A DNA stretch of 14,173 nt from JAYWAM01 sp043782425 (GTDB taxonomy: Bacteria; Pseudomonadota; Gammaproteobacteria; Burkholderiales; Usitatibacteraceae): contig JAYWAM010000203.1 in assembly GCA_043782425.1 (NCBI GenBank), positions 1 through 14,173 of the forward strand, in the 5' to 3' direction. The notes under the pieces are model-generated. The model was not told where the DNA came from and searched no databases. It saw only the letters and a program-made list of their open reading frames with translations. Below, in pieces: positions 1 to 7,010 of this stretch. Numbering within the stretch: position 1 is the stretch's first letter; every line of letters starts with the position of its first letter. A program made the position numbers and the translations under genes.

Positions 1-807
1 GTTGATGTGCAGGATGACGACATCGCGCGAATCGGTGTAATAGAACAGCGGATAAAGCACCGGATTGCCCATGTATCCGCCGTCCCAATAATGCTCGCCA
101 TTAATCTCGACGGCCTGAAAAATTTGCGGCAGGCAGGCCGAGGCGAGCACCACGTCGGCAGTCACTTCTGGCGTGTGAAATATTTTCACCTTGCCGGTGC
201 GCACGTTGGTTGCACAGATAAAAAGTTTGGTGATCTGGCTGCGCTCCAGCTCTTCAAAATCTACGTGTGCTTCGAGCACATCGCGTAGCGGGTTGAAATT
301 CATCGGATTCAACTGGTAGGGCGAGATCACGCTGGTCATCGCCTTGACCATTTCGGCGATCGGCGATTTCTCCATGCTCAATCCCAGCGCCTGATCCCAC
401 GGCATGCGCTTCACCGCAAACTTCTGCCCGGCATCCGAAATGGCTTTCCAGAAATCGTGCAGCGCCTGACGCGCACCGTCATTGCCCTTGAGCTTGCCGT
501 AGGCGTAGACCACGGCATTCATCGATCCCGCGCTGGTGCCCGACAGGCCTTCAATCTCGACACGCCCATCTTCCAGAAACTTATCCATCACGCCCCAGCC
601 GAAGGCGCCGTGCGCACCGCCGCCTTGTAGCGCCATGTTGATTTTCTTCGGCGCGCTGCTGGGTCGAGGCTTTAATTTGTTGGCGATGCGTGTTGCCGCG
701 CCTGGCGGCGCAACGACCGGACGGGCCGACTTGCTAGCTGGCTTAACCGAGGCAGCCGCTTTCTTGGTGGTGCTGCGTGTTAGCGCGGCTTTGGCTTTCG
801 CTTTCAT
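1..807 (-). CDS. Patatin-like phospholipase (partial, runs off the left edge)
   Basis: The reading frame starts at ATG 807 and stays open to base 1, so 269 N-terminal residues are visible and the C-terminus is missing. Patatin-family hallmarks are clear: an oxyanion loop GGGAHG (residues 62-67), the nucleophile elbow GTSAG with Ser92, and the catalytic-dyad Asp242 in WDGGYMGNP. The family consists of Ser-Asp lipid acyl hydrolases. The start is supported by GGGAGAGA just upstream. Residues 1-57 precede the catalytic fold and are rich in Lys, Ala, Pro and Ser (KAKAKAAL, TTKKAAA, APKKIN), giving a basic, probably disordered tail. No signal peptide is seen, so it is probably cytoplasmic. It lies 67 bases downstream of the hydroxybutyrate dehydrogenase on the same strand, which suggests co-transcription and a role in lipid or polyhydroxybutyrate turnover; that role is inference. 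The substrate cannot be read from the sequence. Confidence 0.93.
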   Translation of the reverse strand, partial: MKAKAKAALTRSTTKKAAASVKPASKSARPVVAPPGAATRIANKLKPRPSSAPKKINMALQGGGAHGAFGWGVMDKFLEDGRVEIEGLSGTSAGSMNAVVYAYGKLKGNDGARQALHDFWKAISDAGQKFAVKRMPWDQALGLSMEKSPIAEMVKAMTSVISPYQLNPMNFNPLRDVLEAHVDFEELERSQITKLFICATNVRTGKVKIFHTPEVTADVVLASACLPQIFQAVEINGEHYWDGGYMGNPVLYPLFYYTDSRDVVILHIN

Positions 808-874
808 AGTCTCTCTCCCGCGCCTTGGCAGCGCCTTGTGCACAGTGGCATTCGTTTATGTCGCCTTGCCGCGC

Positions 875-1657
875 TTAATGTGCGGTCCAGCCACCGTCGA
901 CCATGATGTTCGTGCCTGTAATGGAAGCGGCCGAGTCGCTGCACAAAAAAATGGCGGTGTCGGCAACTTGCTCCACGGTCACGAACTGCTTGGTGGGCTG
1001 CGCCGCGAGCAGCACGTCTTTCTTGACCTGTGCTTCGGTTATGCCGCGCGCTTTTGCGGTGTCGGGAATCTGTTTTTCCACCAAGGGTGTGAGCACATAG
1101 CCAGGACAGATGGCGTTGCAGGTAATACCCTTTTCGGCGACTTCCAGAGCAACAGTTTTGGTGAAGCCCATGACGCCATGCTTGGAGGCAACGTAAGCCG
1201 ACTTAAAAGGCGATGCCACCATGGCGTGAGCCGAGGCGATGTTGATGATGCGCCCCCAGCCTTTAGCCTTCATATAGGGCACTGCCATTTTCGTGGTGTG
1301 GAAGGCGGAAGACAGGTTGATGGCGATAATGGCGTCCCACTTGGCGGTGGGAAACTCTTCCACCGGGCAGACATGTTGAATGCCGGCATTGTTGATGAGA
1401 ATATCGACGCCGCCAAAATCGGCTGCTGCTTTTTTCATCATGGCTTCGATTTGCTCGGGCTTGGTCATATCGGCGCCGTCATAAGTGACCTTGATGCCGA
1501 ACTTGGAAGCCAGTCCGGCGCGAATTTTTTCGATCTCTGCGGCGTCGCCAAATCCGTTGAGGACCAGATTTATGCCTTCCTTGGCAAAGCCCTCGGCAAT
1601 ACCCAGACCGATGCCGCTTGTGGAACCGGTTACCACTGCAGTTTTTCCCTTCAACAT
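875..1657 (-). CDS. bdhA: D-3-hydroxybutyrate dehydrogenase (short-chain dehydrogenase)
   Basis: This 260-residue classical SDR enzyme interconverts D-3-hydroxybutyrate and acetoacetate with NAD, the step after polyhydroxybutyrate depolymerisation. The Rossmann cofactor motif is at residues 11-17 (GSTSGIG), NNAG at 89-92, and the catalytic set Asn114, Ser142, Tyr155 and Lys159 is complete. Beyond the generic SDR residues, those known to bind substrate in Pseudomonas 3-hydroxybutyrate dehydrogenase are present at the same numbers: Gln94, His144, Lys152, Gln196 and Trp257. This makes the assignment specific rather than just SDR. Length matches the family. ATG at 1657 is preceded by AGGGAG at good spacing. 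The gene lies upstream of the patatin-like gene on the same strand, and the pair probably forms an operon. It acts as a soluble cytoplasmic enzyme, normally tetrameric. Confidence 0.95.
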   Translation of the reverse strand: MLKGKTAVVTGSTSGIGLGIAEGFAKEGINLVLNGFGDAAEIEKIRAGLASKFGIKVTYDGADMTKPEQIEAMMKKAAADFGGVDILINNAGIQHVCPVEEFPTAKWDAIIAINLSSAFHTTKMAVPYMKAKGWGRIINIASAHAMVASPFKSAYVASKHGVMGFTKTVALEVAEKGITCNAICPGYVLTPLVEKQIPDTAKARGITEAQVKKDVLLAAQPTKQFVTVEQVADTAIFLCSDSAASITGTNIMVDGGWTAH

Positions 1658-1747
1658 GACGCAAGCTCCCTAGTGAGGTGAACAAACAAACAACGCCGCT
1701 GCGCCGCAAAGGCCGCATCAAAACTACAGGTCCTGGCAGAGTTAGTG

Positions 1748-2722
1748 TCAGAGAGCAGTCGCCGCACGCCTTGGCGCGGCGTCTGCTAACGCATACTGCG
1801 GGCCCTGAATTATGCGCTTGAAGTAGGACTCGTGGCTAGCCGATCCCGGCGGCCAGTTGGCGAGAAAGGATTCGACCCAGCGCTTTTGATCGTAATAAAC
1901 GGGGAGGGCGTCAACCTGCACCCCACACAGCGAGAAACCATAGAGCGTGGGATGCACTGAAGCGTGGCGCGAAATTCGTGTCAACACGCCGCAGTGCGAT
2001 GCAGCGAAATTAGGCATGCCCGCTGCGCCATTGTTAATGACCGCGCCGTGCCGCTTGGGAAACACGAACTGCCTGGCGACGGGCAGGCAGGTATGGCTGC
2101 TGGCGAACAAGTCAACCTGCGCGGCATCGAAAGCGCGCTCAAGCAGAGCGACGCTTTGCGGCGCATCGAGCGCGTCGTGCGCAAAGCCCCAGCCCGCAAG
2201 CGATTCGGCGTCGCCATGCACGATGGCGGCGCGTAAATCGCCAACCTGGGCGACAATATGCATCGGCAGGGCGCCCAGTTGCGCACGCAAGGCGGGGAAG
2301 CGTGCGGCGCAGGCGCGCAGCGTGTCCAGGATTTCATTTGAACGCTGCACCTCTGCATCGCTCACCGAATCGGGGTAGGCGCAGCCGCATCCGGCCTCTG
2401 AGTTATCGCTCGCCAGTTCAGTTTCAACGTTGCCGCGCAGCGCAACGTGGCGCAGTACTTGACGGTTAATGGCTTCAAAGCCGGCAGCGTCGCAGTTAAA
2501 CCAGTTGAAATCGCCGTTGAAAACCAAGCTGGGCGCAACCGGTTCTTGCGTTGCGAGGGCAAAAATGCTTTCCAGCGCCGCCAGGTTGCCATACAGTCCG
2601 CCAATGACATACACGGTGTCGGCGTGCACTTCTGGCGCGCGCTTGAACACCGCGGGAGAGTAACGATAAGAAAGCGGGCAGGAGCGTCCCGCTAATGGCT
2701 CGGTTGGAGGAGTGACGTGCAT
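1748..2722 (-). CDS. Metallophosphoesterase-fold protein with degenerate metal motifs
   Basis: A 324-residue protein with the order of calcineurin-like phosphoesterase motifs, several of them altered. Motif I, usually GDxHGN, reads GGLYGN (41-46), losing both Asp and His. Motif II keeps GD (NGDFNWFN, 69-76). Motif III, usually GNHD/E, is GNVE (98-101). HGD (169-171) is kept. The last motif, usually GHTH, is SHTC (209-212), followed by INNGAAGMPNF (230-239), which resembles the INPGS segment of diadenosine-tetraphosphatase or YfcE-like members. It is therefore probably a family member with reduced or altered metal binding. No signal peptide or membrane segment is seen. A GCGC cysteine pair-of-pairs sits at 111-114. 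The start at 2722 has only a weak GAG-type ribosome-binding site, so the true start could be slightly downstream. It lies 90 bases upstream of bdhA on the same strand. The substrate is unknown. Confidence 0.82.
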   Translation of the reverse strand: MHVTPPTEPLAGRSCPLSYRYSPAVFKRAPEVHADTVYVIGGLYGNLAALESIFALATQEPVAPSLVFNGDFNWFNCDAAGFEAINRQVLRHVALRGNVETELASDNSEAGCGCAYPDSVSDAEVQRSNEILDTLRACAARFPALRAQLGALPMHIVAQVGDLRAAIVHGDAESLAGWGFAHDALDAPQSVALLERAFDAAQVDLFASSHTCLPVARQFVFPKRHGAVINNGAAGMPNFAASHCGVLTRISRHASVHPTLYGFSLCGVQVDALPVYYDQKRWVESFLANWPPGSASHESYFKRIIQGPQYALADAAPRRAATAL

Positions 2723-2776
2723 GGTTATTTACTCAGTAGTCAGAAATTTGGGAAATCTGCGTAATCTGTGGATGAG

Positions 2777-2804
2777 TTTATTCTTTGCCTGTCTCAAGAA
2801 TAAA
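2777..2804. repeat. 9-bp perfect AT-rich inverted repeat upstream of the phosphoesterase gene
   Basis: TTTATTCTT (2777-2785) and AAGAATAAA (2796-2804) are exact reverse complements separated by 10 bases. The repeat lies about 55 bases upstream of the phosphoesterase start, in the only intergenic stretch between that gene and the next minus-strand gene. It could be an operator or a weak hairpin. There is no direct evidence for binding by any regulator. Confidence 0.4.
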
Positions 2805-2904
2805 TAAAAAGTGGAGAAGCAGACCCAGGCGTGGCCTGTTGTTGGGGTAAACCGTGGGCGCCAAATTATCTCTTCTCTTCAACCTGGGATCTGCGGCAAT
2901 TTCG

Positions 2905-2938
2905 AAAAAAAACGCCCCGACGAATGCCGAGGCGTTTT
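2905..2938 (-). terminator. Rho-independent terminator of the 867-residue secreted protein gene
   Basis: Read on the minus strand, an AAAACGCC arm (2938-2931) pairs with GGCGTTTT (2916-2909), with two further C-G pairs inside after one mismatch. It ends in a run of eight T residues (2912-2905), four of which belong to the stem. It sits about 40 bases after the stop codon of the minus-strand gene ending at 2977. This is a textbook intrinsic terminator for that gene and insulates the phosphoesterase gene downstream. Confidence 0.9.
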
Positions 2939-2976
2939 GAATGCGGCACACCTGATGGTGTGCAAGCTGCTTCGTT

Positions 2977-5580
2977 TTACTGGGTGATCAAGCTGACATT
3001 GTCCAGCGCGAAGGACGTTTGCAGCGAAGAGTCCTCCTTCTCGCTAAAGAATATCTGCACCGTCTGGCCCTTGTAGGCAGTCAGATCGAACGTGCGCTGC
3101 TGATACCCCGTGGCCTTATTAAGGTTGCTGTAGGTCGCCAGGGTCTGCAACACAGTACCCGCAGAATTACGCACCTGTACAGTGAGCGTGTCGTAAACCG
3201 TCGCTGTGGTTGTTTCAGCCGTGTCGATATGCAAGAAAAAGCTCAACGTGGCTTTGCTGATGGCAGACGGAATGGCCAAGGTTTGCCCCAGCGTTTCGGT
3301 GATGGCCGAACCATTGCCGCCCATCCAGGCATTGCGCGTGCCTGCGTAGGCCGGTTCGCCGGTGAAGCTGCCGATGTCGCCGGTATTGCCGGTCCAGGGT
3401 GTCGTGCCAGTCTCGAACGTACCGTTAACCATCAGTTCCTGCTGCGTAACGGCAGTTACCGTCAGGGTCGCGTTGTTGCTGGTCACCGACGCCTGCGGGG
3501 TTGCACTGTCGGTAACAGTCACCTTTATCAAGGCGCCGTTGTCGGTTGCAACGGTAACAAAGCTGTAGCTCGCCACGTTGCCAGTGCTTACTTGCACACC
3601 GTTCTTGAACCAGGTGTAGATGTAAGGCGTTTTGCCACCGCTGGCGACGACGGAAAAGCTGGCGGTAGCACCTGCCGCGACCGTGACGTTAGCCGGCTGC
3701 GTGGTGATGGCCAGCGGTGGCGGCGCGGTTACAGTAAGGGTTGCATCTGTAGTTGTCACAGTAGCGGGTGTGACGGCCGAATCAGTCACCTGGGCGTGAA
3801 TCAAGGCGCCGTTGTCGCTGAGCGCGGTCACTATGCTATATGAGGATGTCGTAGCGCCCGCGACTTGCACGCCGTTCTTGAACCATTTGTAGCTATATGG
3901 TGTAGTTCCGCCGCTGGCCGTTACGCTGAAGGTTGCAGTTGCACCGGCCGTTACTGTCTGACTGAGCGGATTGGTGGCCGTCAAGACTGTCGCGGCGCCG
4001 CAATTAGGCATCTTGAACGAGCTGATGCGCGTGCTCCAGTTGAATGTGCCATTCGCCTTGAGATATTGGCCGGTGTACCAGAACGTGCAATCGTCGACAG
4101 GATCGATCGTCATGGCGGTGTAATCGCCCCAGCGGCTGAGGGTGGCGAGCTGCGAACCGCCGCCCACGACAATGCTGGTCTCATTGCTCAGCGTGTTGAC
4201 CGGGTCGGTTGCCGTGCGCGTGGAATAGCGTAGCGACGGCTTGATGGTCGAGCTGGAGAGGCTGTAGCCGACGGCGATATTGCCCGCCTTGTCCATGGCG
4301 ATGCTGCTCATCCAGCGCGAAGCGGTATCCGGAGAATAGCTCGATTGCTGGAATACCGAGGGCGTGCCGTTGGGGTTGCGTATCTCGTACCAGCGAACCC
4401 CCGAAGCGGTCGTGCCAACCGTCACCGCGTGCGAGACAACCAGCGCTTCATGATCGCCGAAATTGCGGTAGGCGAGACGATACATCAGGCGGTCTGCCAG
4501 CGAATCGAGCTGCTGCGTCGTACTCGGCTGCGGGATGCAGGTGGCGCCGCCACAGGCCGTATTGAATGCCGTCACCGGGATCGAGATCGGGCCCGTGAAG
4601 GTGGTATTGGCCGAAGCAGCCCAATCGACGTGAAATTTCCACAGAAGGAGATTGTTGGTGCCGCCGCTCAAAAGAAAGTTTGGCGAACCGGCGGGGGGCG
4701 GCGTGCTGCCGTCGAGGTCGGCCGGAAGTAATCCACCGTACGTTGTGCTCAACTGCTTGCACTGTTGCGTGGCGGCGGTGCCGGCAAGCATGGCGGCGCG
4801 ATTGAATGCACAGACTTGCGCGCCCAGGAAAGCCGTGCCGGCAGCGTTGAACATGTTGTAGGTGATGTAGTACGCGTCCGGCCAGACCCCCATCTTCGGG
4901 TAATCGTTGAAGCCCGAATACTGGAACGCATAACGGTTGTAGCCGCCGGTGGCATCCGAGGTCTTCGATACGGCGATACACTGCATGAAGGGGCCATTGG
5001 TGGGCACCGCAAACTGCGTCATGATCCAGCGATCAGCGGCCTTGTCATACTGTACGATAGGATCGCCATCGTTCTGTGTTTCGCACACACCGCCAAACCC
5101 GGCAAACAGCGTATTGCCGGCGACCGGGCCGTAAACTGTGGCGCCGGTATTCTTATCGAAAACGGCAAAACTGGAATTAACCCATTGCACATACTGCGTG
5201 CGACCGATTGCACCGACAGTGTCCGGCGGCGCCGATTGCACGGTGAACGTCCCTTGCGGGCCCGTAAAACCGTTGCCCACTCCATCGAAACCGAGCCCAG
5301 GTGTCGCCGCAGCAGCGGGCGCAATTACAGCGCCAGTTTGCGCTGCACGATCAACCACAGGGGTCGCCGAACCTTTCAGGTAACCACCAGGATCAGCCGG
5401 CGGATTGATTAAGGTGTCACCGGTGGTGGATACGGGCAAGTTTCGCAAACTGGAAATTTGGTCGCTTCTGACCGCCGGGACTACTTTTATATCATCGTCA
5501 ACTTCTGCCAGGGCGAGCAACGGCAGGGACGAAATCAAAACTGCTGCGATGCAACGAATGCTGCGCACAGATGTTTTCAT
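2977..5580 (-). CDS. Secreted protein with tandem Ig-like domains and C-terminal jelly-roll-like domain
   Basis: This 867-residue exported protein has no recognised enzymatic function. A Sec signal peptide spans residues 1-25, with basic residues, a hydrophobic core and likely cleavage at LALA|EVDDD. A linker rich in Pro, Ala and Gly leads to a large domain (about 100-525) containing DTVGAIG, GDPIVQYDKAADRW and SSIAMDKAGNIAVGYS, a layout often seen in bacterial secreted proteins of beta-propeller type; it may fold as a propeller. Two similar Ig-like domains follow at about 530-618 and 622-710, each with YxWFKNGVQV and ending in ATLTVTA. Residues about 714-867 (VNGTFETGTTPW to TSFALDNVSL) look like a carbohydrate-binding or MAM-like jelly roll common at C-termini of secreted proteases and adhesins. 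No sortase, PEP-CTERM or lipobox signal is visible. AAGGGG precedes ATG 5580. It is probably periplasmic or extracellular and involved in adhesion or binding; that role is inference. Confidence 0.9.
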   Translation of the reverse strand: MKTSVRSIRCIAAVLISSLPLLALAEVDDDIKVVPAVRSDQISSLRNLPVSTTGDTLINPPADPGGYLKGSATPVVDRAAQTGAVIAPAAAATPGLGFDGVGNGFTGPQGTFTVQSAPPDTVGAIGRTQYVQWVNSSFAVFDKNTGATVYGPVAGNTLFAGFGGVCETQNDGDPIVQYDKAADRWIMTQFAVPTNGPFMQCIAVSKTSDATGGYNRYAFQYSGFNDYPKMGVWPDAYYITYNMFNAAGTAFLGAQVCAFNRAAMLAGTAATQQCKQLSTTYGGLLPADLDGSTPPPAGSPNFLLSGGTNNLLLWKFHVDWAASANTTFTGPISIPVTAFNTACGGATCIPQPSTTQQLDSLADRLMYRLAYRNFGDHEALVVSHAVTVGTTASGVRWYEIRNPNGTPSVFQQSSYSPDTASRWMSSIAMDKAGNIAVGYSLSSSTIKPSLRYSTRTATDPVNTLSNETSIVVGGGSQLATLSRWGDYTAMTIDPVDDCTFWYTGQYLKANGTFNWSTRISSFKMPNCGAATVLTATNPLSQTVTAGATATFSVTASGGTTPYSYKWFKNGVQVAGATTSSYSIVTALSDNGALIHAQVTDSAVTPATVTTTDATLTVTAPPPLAITTQPANVTVAAGATASFSVVASGGKTPYIYTWFKNGVQVSTGNVASYSFVTVATDNGALIKVTVTDSATPQASVTSNNATLTVTAVTQQELMVNGTFETGTTPWTGNTGDIGSFTGEPAYAGTRNAWMGGNGSAITETLGQTLAIPSAISKATLSFFLHIDTAETTTATVYDTLTVQVRNSAGTVLQTLATYSNLNKATGYQQRTFDLTAYKGQTVQIFFSEKEDSSLQTSFALDNVSLITQ

Positions 5581-5902
5581 CGGAAATTCCCCTTACAAAG
5601 TTATTGTCATGGCACTGGCCTTGTAGACCAGACCGAATTTTTGTTGCGGCGCACTAAACTTTGTTAGCTTAGTGGCTGAGCGATTTTAGGTGATCTTCCG
5701 AACTTTGACATCTTGTTACAAAATATATTTTTTTCGTTATAAGCCCCAAAAAAACTTGTCAAACAGGTCTCGCTTGGGGTAGGAAAAATGCTGAGTAATT
5801 GCGCCGGTACAATGCCATCCACCAAAAAGACAGACGAGCCATTCGCCACGCCGATTGATCGCGAAAATTGCAGTTCGACCCGCCGACACACTGTCAAGTC
5901 CT
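5581..5902. other. Intergenic region without a gene (322 bases)
   Basis: This separates the large Ig-like protein gene from the small secreted-protein gene, both on the minus strand. Short open frames here have no signal peptide, no ribosome-binding site and no recognisable motif. The stretch around 5712-5750 is strongly AT-rich and lies just upstream of a candidate promoter for the large gene. Nothing else was recognised. Confidence 0.6.
5683..5711 (-). promoter_or_regulatory. Candidate sigma70 promoter for the 867-residue secreted protein gene
   Basis: On the minus strand, ATGTCA (5711-5706, four of six matches to TTGACA) is followed after exactly 17 bases by TAAAAT (5688-5683, five of six matches to TATAAT). 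The DNA immediately upstream (5712-5750) is an A/T-rich tract that could act as an UP element. The position would give a leader of about 95 bases before ATG 5580. It is a prediction from consensus only. Confidence 0.4.
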
Positions 5903-6310
5903 TTAGCGCATCCCGCTATCGCAAACGATATTGGCATCGACCAAGCTCTCTTTGCGAACCAGTACGCCAACCGTCGGGCAGCGCGGATAGTAGGCATCGA
6001 TTACGACCTTGAGTGTATATTCTCCGGGCATGGCGCTCAGATTGAACTTGCCGTCCTCGCCCGAAATGGCCGAAGCAACCACCTTTCCCCCCGAATCGAT
6101 CAACTGCACCGATTTGCCTGGCAAGGGTTTGTGGCAATCCTCCCCTTTTTTTTGCGGCCCCGGGCAGCCCGGTACCAAAGCAACCATACCGCTCACACCC
6201 GAGGGCAGCGGTTTGTCCGGAAAACCGTCAGCCAGCGACAGGACTGGCATGCCAGCCAGCACTGCTATCAACATAACTACTCGCGAAAGAACAGTGTGAT
6301 ATTTATTCAA
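5903..6310 (-). CDS. Small secreted protein with carboxypeptidase-regulatory-like domain
   Basis: A 135-residue protein beginning at TTG (6310) with a convincing Sec signal peptide: NKYHTVLSR, a hydrophobic stretch from V11 to about A27, and cleavage near LSLA|DGFP. The mature part shows a short beta-sandwich pattern, with GKSVQLIDSGGKVV then GEDGKFNLSAMPGEYTLKV (residues 65-102), as in carboxypeptidase regulatory-like or transthyretin-like domains. Four cysteines (49, 59, 111, 130) could form disulfides in the periplasm. The CPGPQKKGEDC segment resembles one seen in other small exported proteins of this class. There is no in-frame ATG between the upstream stop and TTG. The next internal ATG (residue 13) would remove the basic part of the signal peptide, so TTG is preferred despite a weak ribosome-binding site. 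The function is unknown. It precedes the large Ig-like protein gene by 322 bases on the same strand. Confidence 0.82.
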   Translation of the reverse strand: MNKYHTVLSRVVMLIAVLAGMPVLSLADGFPDKPLPSGVSGMVALVPGCPGPQKKGEDCHKPLPGKSVQLIDSGGKVVASAISGEDGKFNLSAMPGEYTLKVVIDAYYPRCPTVGVLVRKESLVDANIVCDSGMR

Positions 6311-7010
6311 TTTGGACTCGGCAGCGCGTTATAAGCTCGTAGAATTCTAGCAGAGGTGGCCTGCTTGGCTGAACAGAATAGTTAATTCGTGTTGGCGCAA
6401 AGTATTAATGTCCAGTCGAGCGCTCTGCGTTGTAAACGGGGTTGTTGCCGGTGTGGTGACTTCAATTGCGGATTTGATATTCCGCGTTCGAAGTGCATTT
6501 CGCGCAACTCGCACATAGACCGGAACCATGAACAGATCACTTAGCATTTGTTAAGTACCGAATGGGAATGCTGCAACACAATGAGTGCAACATGATTGTA
6601 AACGTCATTCCACTGGGGTGTTCCCTTGGGGTGCGATTCAAACTGATGTGGAAGCTATGCTATACGCTCAAGCCAAAAGCTCGGGCGTAGGGCGGACTTG
6701 TCCGCCGCAGCATCTTGCACAGAGGCGCTGAAGGTTTGGCGGACAGGTCCGCCCTACGCGCCGTCGCTATTTCTTTGCTTTCCGTAAATGCACGGCGCGG
6801 TGGGCTTACTCCACGCCAGTTTGGATCGATAGGGTCAGGCCCATTAGCCTACGCAGGGAAAATGCGCGGATAATTCCTCAATAGGAACTACGCTTCAGGT
6901 TGCCGGTCAATCCATATTCGTTGCATAAATTTTGTACTACAGGTGATGGGGCAATATTAGTGCAAACTTACACACTTATATTGAAAAAGACATAAAGGCG
7001 AGGCTTCTTG
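6311..7010. other. Long intergenic region, repeat-bearing, no convincing gene (700 bases)
   Basis: This lies between two divergently transcribed units: the small secreted protein leftward and the efflux operon rightward. One 66-codon minus-strand frame (6347-6547) has no supporting ribosome-binding site, motif or signal and is not called. The section 6680-6860 is full of hairpin-forming sequence, including the nested inverted repeat at 6685-6759 and weaker fragments at 6790-6860. The promoter of the efflux operon must lie towards the right end, but no clear -35/-10 pair stands out. No regulator gene is present. Confidence 0.6.
6685..6759. repeat. REP/MITE-like nested inverted repeat
   Basis: Two 22-base arms, 6685-6706 and 6738-6759, are reverse complements with a single mismatch, separated by 31 bases. 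Each arm is itself a palindrome: GGCGGAC-TT-GTCCGCC on the left and GGCGGAC-AG-GTCCGCC on the right. Pairing extends outward by CGG/CCG (6682-6684 with 6761-6763) after a one-base bulge. The architecture, two small hairpins inside a larger one, is that of paired REP elements (BIME) or a short MITE. The single mismatch falls in the loop of the small hairpin, so it does not disrupt that stem. Confidence 0.8.

Noticed and set aside
536..1681. Long plus-strand open frame opposite bdhA and the patatin gene start
   Set aside because: It is antisense to bdhA, which has complete catalytic and substrate residues; the plus-strand translation has no recognisable domain.
2977..5580. PEP-CTERM or LPXTG sorting signal at the end of the Ig-like protein
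   Set aside because: The C-terminus ends in FALDNVSLITQ with no motif, membrane helix or basic tail.
6347..6547. 66-codon minus-strand open frame in the long intergenic region
   Set aside because: No ribosome-binding site, signal peptide or family motif, and no partner gene; it could be a remnant but cannot be supported.
6915..6985. Sigma70 promoter for the efflux operon
   Set aside because: TTGTAC with TATTAG at 17 bases and other pairs match the consensus only weakly, so no site was called.
7008..7010. TTG as start of the adaptor gene
   Set aside because: The adjacent ATG 7011 has better spacing to AAGGCGAGG and is the stronger start codon.
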